Assembly: GCA_964019695.1 (NCBI GenBank)
Contig: CAXHUL010000540.1
Coordinates: 124,001-188,000 of the forward strand
DNA: 64,000 nt
DNA from: Loripinus fragilis
Lineage: Eukaryota; Mollusca; Bivalvia; Lucinida; Lucinidae
Direction: 5' to 3'
In this document: positions 58,451-64,000 of the stretch, in pieces
Layout: each line of letters starts with the position of its first letter
Numbering within the stretch: the stretch's first letter is position 1
The notes under the pieces: model-generated
What the model was told of the DNA's origin: nothing
Databases searched by the model: none
The model's input: only the letters and a program-made list of their open reading frames with translations
Position numbers and translations under genes: made by a program

Positions 58451-59427
58451 AAGGATCAGACTTTCGATGTAATTGTCAATCTTTCCATAGAGTTTATATG
58501 GAAAACCTCCATTCAGATTTGAACACCTGAACGTGAGACAGGTTATTTTTTAACACAACATTAGATTAAAAAGAATTGCTTATATATGTATGATGCCAAT
58601 TTTAAAATAATATGACTTTTTTCTCTCGATTTTTTTGGTATTTGATTTTAGTGATTAAAAGTTTGCAATCAATGTTAGTCTCGCTTGAATATAAAATTAT
58701 AAAAGATCATTCAATACTTTGATTAAAATGTTTAAATTGGGAAATTATATGTTAAATAGAACGAATAACTGCATTGCCAAAGTAGTTTGCTAAATATTGT
58801 AACAAGGGAGCTAATTCAAAAATATTAGGGGAGAGCACAATTGCATAATTTTTACCTCGGAATACAGGCCCGAATTTTTCTGACAAAACAAATTTAAATC
58901 AAGTGAGCCATAACATCATCTACCTTTTAAATAAAAAGGTTTCTGTTTAGAAATGATAGGTTCAGATATCTGAAACTGTCGAGAAAAGCACTTTGAACAG
59001 CGTGTGCAGTTGCTGTCTTGAAAAGAGAAGCAATGCTACTGTCGGCCTTTGCGAGATGCGCGGATCCTTTCGCATTCCTGGTAATGTCTAGTGAGTGATG
59101 CCGTCAGATGAAAGAATGGCACAGTGAACACCATGCAAATCTTTCTGCTTTCTCACAAAGCTTGAGCAATATATCTATCTTCTTACGAGTGGAAAGTGAG
59201 CTTGCAAGCGACACTTGATTTTTTCTTCTTCGTGGACGTCGATGTAGCGGTCTTTTCAACATGTTTAAAGTTACGAATTCAGAAAGCTATGTAATGCCAC
59301 AAAAAAGCAAAGATGTCACGATGATGGTGCAGTTTATTTCATGCACAGCATGGCACCATGTATATTATAGTCTGTAATTATGATCGTTACCGGTAGCAGC
59401 TGTTAAAAGTGTCTGCCGATCGCCTTA

Positions 59428-60118
59428 AGGGGTGTTTAGACGGCATGATTTAGTCGTCCTGACTTAGTCGTACATTACAAATCAGCTCGTGTAAACACTG
59501 CTATTACAGAGTCATATATGATTTTAGAGTCAGGACGACATGTCATGGGGGATAGAACTGGTTCTATTTGCCATTACAAAATCATGGCGAATTAGCCAAT
59601 CAGCTTTGAGGTCACTTGGGTTAATTGCTTTCGGAGCAAGATAAAAGAGATAACCCTAAACATGCCAGTATTTTGTCCTGAAAATGGTGTCTGCTGCATT
59701 TATTCAAGTGCACTTCAGAGGAGATCTTATCATGGAAGTAAACACTATAAACCCTGACCAGTTTGGAGATCTTATCATGGAAGTAAACACTATAAACCCT
59801 GACCAGTTTGCTTCCAGGGAACAGTCTGATCTGGGTCGATATTCTTCGCCATAAAGACTACCTAAGAACATAAGCAGATGAAATAGCAGATGACAAAAGT
59901 CGTGACTTGCGGGAATGAGTTTTAACACATGTACTTAGCTATAGCAATGCAACAAATGTAGAGCATGATGAGATAGCTCAAGGTGCCCAGCCAGTTTTCT
60001 TCACTGTTGAAAGAAATCACACATGACATTGTAATGCCGTCTAAACAGAAAAATCATACATGACAAAATCATGTATGATTTTGTCAGGCTGACAAAATCA
60101 TGCCGTCTGAACAGGCCT
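59428..60118. mobile_element. Harbinger-like MITE (691 bp)
   Basis: Left end aggggtgtttagacggcatg and right end catgccgtctgaacaggcct are inverted with few mismatches. TTA flanks both sides (59425-59427, 60119-60121), the 3-bp duplication usual for PIF/Harbinger. It contains a 42-bp direct repeat at about 59722-59807 (gagatcttatcatggaagta). Nested inside the inner transposon. Confidence 0.75.
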
Positions 60119-60750
60119 TTAGGTTATAAACATTTATACTTGGTCCGAGATTATCAGCACGTGTCCAGGTTTGATTCGATCAGCTACTGAATTGTGTGGT
60201 CGATAATTGGGGTGTTAATTGACAATTAAGATACACATTGATGACCATTAAGCGGCACGAGGCAATGACTTGTAGCCGGAGGTGACGATTCCGACGCCAG
60301 ACAAAAAAATTTACTTGTGATTTTCTTTCGCCAGTAGTTGTCGCCAAATTAATATTTTTTGCACCAAATTTATTATTTCTTCGCATTTTGCGACAATGGC
60401 GATCGGTAGCGCGAACCCTGATTGCGGTGATACGTTATCAAATACAGCGGAATCTGAGAAACAAACAATCTGATTGATGATCCAGATCGAGATGTGACGT
60501 ATCACTTTTTAATTTTTTCATTAGATAATGCTATTAATAAACCACGAAGCTTGTCATGTTCTAAAGTTCGTGTAAACGGTAGGTCAATTTAGTAATCGTT
60601 TATTGCTGAAACACGAAACGGTGCTGTTTACACTGGTAAACGTGGCAGCCCTAGGTCATTGCCTTACAGTTAGACCACATGTCACATCTTGTTAATTCTT
60701 TGGAAGAGTGTTATTAAAAATCAACCTTCTTAATTTTCAATTAAAACATA

Positions 60751-61768
60751 CGAGGGCTGAGCAAAAAGTTCGTAGAATTTCTTCATTACTTTTTTATTTG
60801 ACATCCCTTTGCCTTTAGATTTTCACATGCGTAAGTATGGTCTAATATCAATTTCCAAGTAAAGTTTCATAAATCTAAATCTACTTTAAATATTTTTAAT
60901 TAAACCTTAAAAAGTGCAGGGTCCGCTACCCCGGAGCACGTCGTTAATTCACTGATGTCATGCTTTAAAAAATCATCAAATTTCAAAATTGTCTTATTCA
61001 AATCTACTGAAACTACATCAACGTCAAGAATGGTGCTATTTAATGTTTCATACTAAATTTCAGATGTCACTTCCGAAAAATAAAGGAATGACGATAGCTT
61101 TTGTGAGCTCTACTGGAGGAAAAATACAGCAAAATGTGGTTTTACGGGATTTGAAAGAAACTCGCACAGCGATAAAATTATTTTTAAATTTATGTTATTT
61201 TCCGACTGAAACCTATAATTTATTACAAATAGCTGAGAAATCAACAGAAATGTAAAAAAAATGACAGTGTTCAAGTGGCATGAAGATTTAAGTAAGAAAA
61301 AGACCTTTGCATAAGCCAGAGGTATGGGCGTGCAAAGAGAATAGGCGATAAACTTGTGACGTGTATCTGTAACATCCTGTAAAGGACTGCATGCAAGTGG
61401 TTAGAGAGATTTCAGAGGCTGTATGATCCTCATATTAAAATGTTAGAACTATTTTGCATGATCTCTTGCACATGCATGATCTATTCGCGCGATGGGTGCA
61501 AAAAATATTGACCTTTTAGGAGCAGGAAAGAACGGTTAATGTCTGAAAGTAGTTTTGTCAAATGACGTTAACGTCATGGCGTGCTCCAGGTACACTTTAC
61601 ATACACTGTAGAAGGAGTCATAGCGACGAAAGTTATCTAGCGATTTGTCTGAAACTTTCAAATTTTGTCAGGCTTGAATGAATCTTAAACATGTGAAAGT
61701 TTGAATGCAACAACACTAGTACTTTTACTTTTATTAACAAATTCTATGAACTTTTTGCTCAGCCCTCG
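60751..61768 (+). mobile_element. Mariner-like element, internally deleted
   Basis: Ends cgagggctgagcaaaaagtt and aactttttgctcagccctcg are perfect inverted repeats flanked by TA (60749-60750, 61769-61770). At 1018 bp it is shorter than the usual 1.3 kb. It sits in the aaaacaTAtgttttggg part of a GAACCGTCTC-family hairpin MITE, which shows a nested insertion. Confidence 0.9.
60989..61570 (+). pseudogene. Mariner transposase remnant
   Basis: Broken frames include TVFKWHEDLSKKKT (about 61264-61305), like the helix-turn-helix part of mariner transposases, and ARWVQKILTF (about 61488-61518), like the WVP block before the catalytic core. The pieces are in different frames with stops between them, and the D,D-34-D core is missing, so it cannot transpose itself. 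Confidence 0.6.
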
Positions 61769-61883
61769 TATGTTTTGGGTACTCCAAAACAAATGTTAAT
61801 ACTGATAAATAAGAAAATAATCAGAATTATTTGTTAATCTTGACAACTATGATGGTCAATACAGTAAATGTTTGTTTTCTTAG

Positions 61884-61996
61884 CTGATGATGATGTTGTG
61901 ATGACAGACAACAGTCAGATGTTACCACTGGTGATAAACTGGATCAGACAACAGATGCAATCCACTAAGACCACATTAGACACACTCTCAGAGGAT
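61884..61996 (+). CDS. BTB-BACK gene, fourth coding exon: end of BACK domain
   Basis: Acceptor tttgttttcttag/CTGATG at 61883; donor GAGGAT/gtaagt after 61996. Two bases complete the split codon, and the exon ends on a codon boundary. It encodes DDDVVMTDNSQMLPLVINWI then RQQMQSTKTTLDTLSED; the VINWI(R) motif is the usual VxxWI/V of BACK domains. Exons 1-4 give about 223 residues (BTB + BACK). Kelch repeats, if present, are beyond the window, because no further exon is convincing up to 64000. Confidence 0.88.
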
Positions 61997-61999
61997 GTA

Positions 62000-62530
62000 A
62001 GTCTACAGTATTGAGAAAGTAATACAATGCAGTCCCTTCATAACACACCTTATTATAACACAACAGGGGACAAAAATATTCAGTATTGCAATTGTCCTAC
62101 AGGACGAGTCACTAACAATTTCCACTCTTCCTGCAAACACATGCACTTGTCCTTTAAAAGTGTATGCAATAAAGAACATAAGGGAGTTATATGTTATATG
62201 ACTTCCTTGAGTAATTCTTCCCAAAGCACTCGTCCTACAGGACGAATATTTGGGAAGAATTACTTTCCTTTTCTAGATTTCACTAGTTATTACAAACGGA
62301 CAAGTAGAATTTTTGTCTCCTGCACAAGATTTTGATATAACATGGTCATGTGGTGGCTCCAAAATTGTTTGTGTTATAGAGTCAATTTTACCAAGAAATT
62401 ATAGGAAATTGACCATTTTCACTAAAAATTTTATGGTCAATTTTACTATCAAATTACTGTAAAATTGTCTCCTTATAACACTATTCAGTTATAACACGGT
62501 CCATTCTTTTGCACCCCAAACAAAGGGACT
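62000..62530. other. Intron segment with a hairpin repeat
   Basis: gtaattcttcccaaag and tttgggaagaattac (62211-62263) face each other around cactcgtcctacaggacga; a further gtcctacaggacgagt lies at 62093-62108. Repeated ttataacac motifs suggest a degraded DNA element. No coding signal. Confidence 0.5.
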
Positions 62531-62855
62531 GGAAAAACTACAGAAACATTTCCATCTTATAAGATTTTCGACAAATCTGGTTTAAAAGATGCTGGAATGG
62601 GTTCACACAGTAGCTTGATCATCAACAATTTTTAAACCAAATCTTTGTCTGAAAGTCTTTAGATTGGCTTCTTTCTGTAATTTTTCTGGCTTTAATATCT
62701 GCTTCAAACCCTGTGCAAAATCTGACTGGTCAGTATTAAAGGAAATATAAAAAAACCCGTCTTACCAGCATAATCATAGCGTTTGTAACACTGCCATTGC
62801 TGTTGCCATATGTAATAAATTCTCCTTCCATGACTTTTCCAGGCTGGGTATATCA

Positions 62856-63163
62856 TCATGTTGCATTAGTATATGCCCATACTTCCACACATTCCACAGG
62901 TAAAATTTACTGTATGGAATAGAATGCAAGTGTGTGCACCTTCTCAGCTTGTAGAACATATAATGCAAGGTTCCATCAATATGGTGTTGACTCATTAAAT
63001 TTTGGCACTTGTCATACATGCCATTCCGTCTTCCAGTAGATCTCATGCTGCATTAGTATATGCCCATACTTTCACACATTCCACAGGTATATTTTACTGT
63101 ATGGAATAGAATGCAAGTGTGTGCACCTTGATTTTATATTCTCTGCTTGTAGAACATCTATAG
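62856..63163. repeat. Direct repeat, about 190-bp spacing
   Basis: gcattagtatatgcccatac ... ggaatagaatgcaagtgtgt appears at 62862-62940 and again at 63052-63124 with few changes, ending in gcttgtagaacat in both. Confidence 0.8.
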
Positions 63164-63359
63164 AACATCTATAGCGTGAGTGTCCAAATTGATGTTTAGA
63201 CATCTTCAAATTTCCAAGTTCCAAATATAGTTCTGTTCCACTTGTATCAATAATTGAATTTGAATTTAACCAATCAGATTCTTTTATTCTATCCCTACTG
63301 ATATGTAACTGAAGTCTGACAATAAGTTGAGAAACTGTGAGATTCAATTTGATGTTGAC

Positions 63360-64000
63360 TCTTCATTTAACCCTTTACTCCATATTATTATATAACTAAG
63401 AAAAAAGACTGAATTTCATTGGCTTAGAGCGCTCACGTGGCCAGTCAATATATTGTCATATTCACTGGCTTGCGCGCGCTTGCCAGTGAATATTAGTTTC
63501 TAAAATTAGACTCCTTGCTGTTTTTCCGTTCTGGTTCTGCTTTTCCAAAGCGTGGCTAATAATCATATCGTAGATGCTGAGAACGCAACAAATCACGCAC
63601 TGGAGCTGATCTATTTCGATTTTAATGCACAATAAACGGCGAAAACAAATTTGAAGTCTTCAGCTTCTTCCAACTTTCCGCCTTTACACTGAAGAGCTCC
63701 CGCCAATACTTAGACCACGTCGCATACGTTTTCATGTATTTGTAACGTCTTTCAAGCGTAAAAACGACGTTACACCGTCTAACGCCATGAATGACATCAT
63801 TTACCAGTAACAAATGACGTCAGCTATCACACATTTTCCCTGCGCTTTCAATGCTGTGAATTATTGTTTGGGATATCACACTTATTTTATCATTGGCTCT
63901 ACATGCGGAGTGTGTTAGAATTCTTTTTGTAAATGTTGAATGATGACACTCATGCACAACATATATGCAATAGTAAAAGGGTGGTCTTATTTAGGGTTGC
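63360..64000. other. Non-coding stretch to the window edge
   Basis: One perfect hairpin, tattcactggc/gccagtgaata, surrounds a ttgcgcgcgctt loop (63459-63492). No exon or gene is supported. Confidence 0.5.

Larger units (their letters stand above)
57639..60420. mobile_element. Inner transposon with CAGGGTTTGCGC ends and 5-bp TSD
   Basis: Left end cagggtttgcgctagg and right end gtagcgcgaaccctg are imperfectly inverted; the pairing continues inward (tttcgccaccattttcgcca / tgtcgccaaattaat). ATTGC flanks both sides (57634-57638, 60421-60425). It lies within the outer hAT-like element. A 5-bp duplication and CAGGG ends suggest the hAT5 group. No transposase was recognised. Confidence 0.7.
57128..60653. 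mobile_element. Outer hAT-like element (3.5 kb) with nested insertions
   Basis: Ends tagggctgccacgtttac and gtaaacgtggcagccctA are inverted. Flanks GGTCATGG (57120-57127) and GGTCATTG (60654-60661) match at seven of eight bases, the hAT duplication length. Most of the interior is made of nested elements, and no hAT transposase was recognised. The flanking parts left and right carry related motifs (cgtttacacgagttccagta / aagttcgtgtaaacggtag). Confidence 0.85.

Noticed and set aside
62000..64000. Search for a fifth exon of the BTB-BACK gene
   Set aside because: No acceptor followed by an open frame with Kelch-like or BACK-like sequence was found.

Overview
This is an AT-rich stretch of an animal nuclear genome, most likely a bivalve or other mollusc. 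The evidence is split coding exons with GT-AG borders inside introns of 10-14 kb, and a transposon mix that is common in lophotrochozoans: Penelope-like elements, a Ngaro-type tyrosine-recombinase retrotransposon, a Gypsy element with an unusual gene order, tRNA-derived SINEs, and microsatellite plus core-repeat elements like the bivalve pearl/HINE group. The species assignment is inference. There are no bacterial operons, CRISPR arrays, rRNA genes or convincing tRNA genes.

Layout. 1-6 kb: a tRNA-derived SINE and two decayed Penelope-like reverse transcriptase copies in opposite orientations. 6.7-18.3 kb: a decayed, 5'-truncated CR1/L2-like LINE on the minus strand, with an 8.6-kb LTR retrotransposon inserted in its 3' part (LTRs of about 2.5 kb, TSD CTGGC). 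19.0-27.0 kb: a complete Ngaro-type element on the minus strand with split direct repeats that are identical or nearly so, and four open frames (Gag-like, RT/RNase H, tyrosine recombinase, SGNH hydrolase). 27.0-32.4 kb: small hAT-like and other terminal-inverted-repeat elements. 29.8-62 kb: four coding exons of one plus-strand BTB-BACK (Kelch-like) gene; its introns are packed with SINEs, hairpin MITEs, tandem core-repeat arrays, a nested hAT-like stack and a mariner remnant. The remainder of that gene, including any Kelch repeats, lies beyond the right edge.

The part most worth a second look is the Ngaro-type element. Its Gag and RT frames are in register and separated by a single TGA followed by CTA, the classic readthrough context. 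Its recombinase and SGNH frames both lack a nearby ATG and each begins at a good splice-acceptor sequence. Together these suggest one transcript expressed by stop-codon readthrough plus alternative splicing. The only host gene supported is the BTB-BACK gene.
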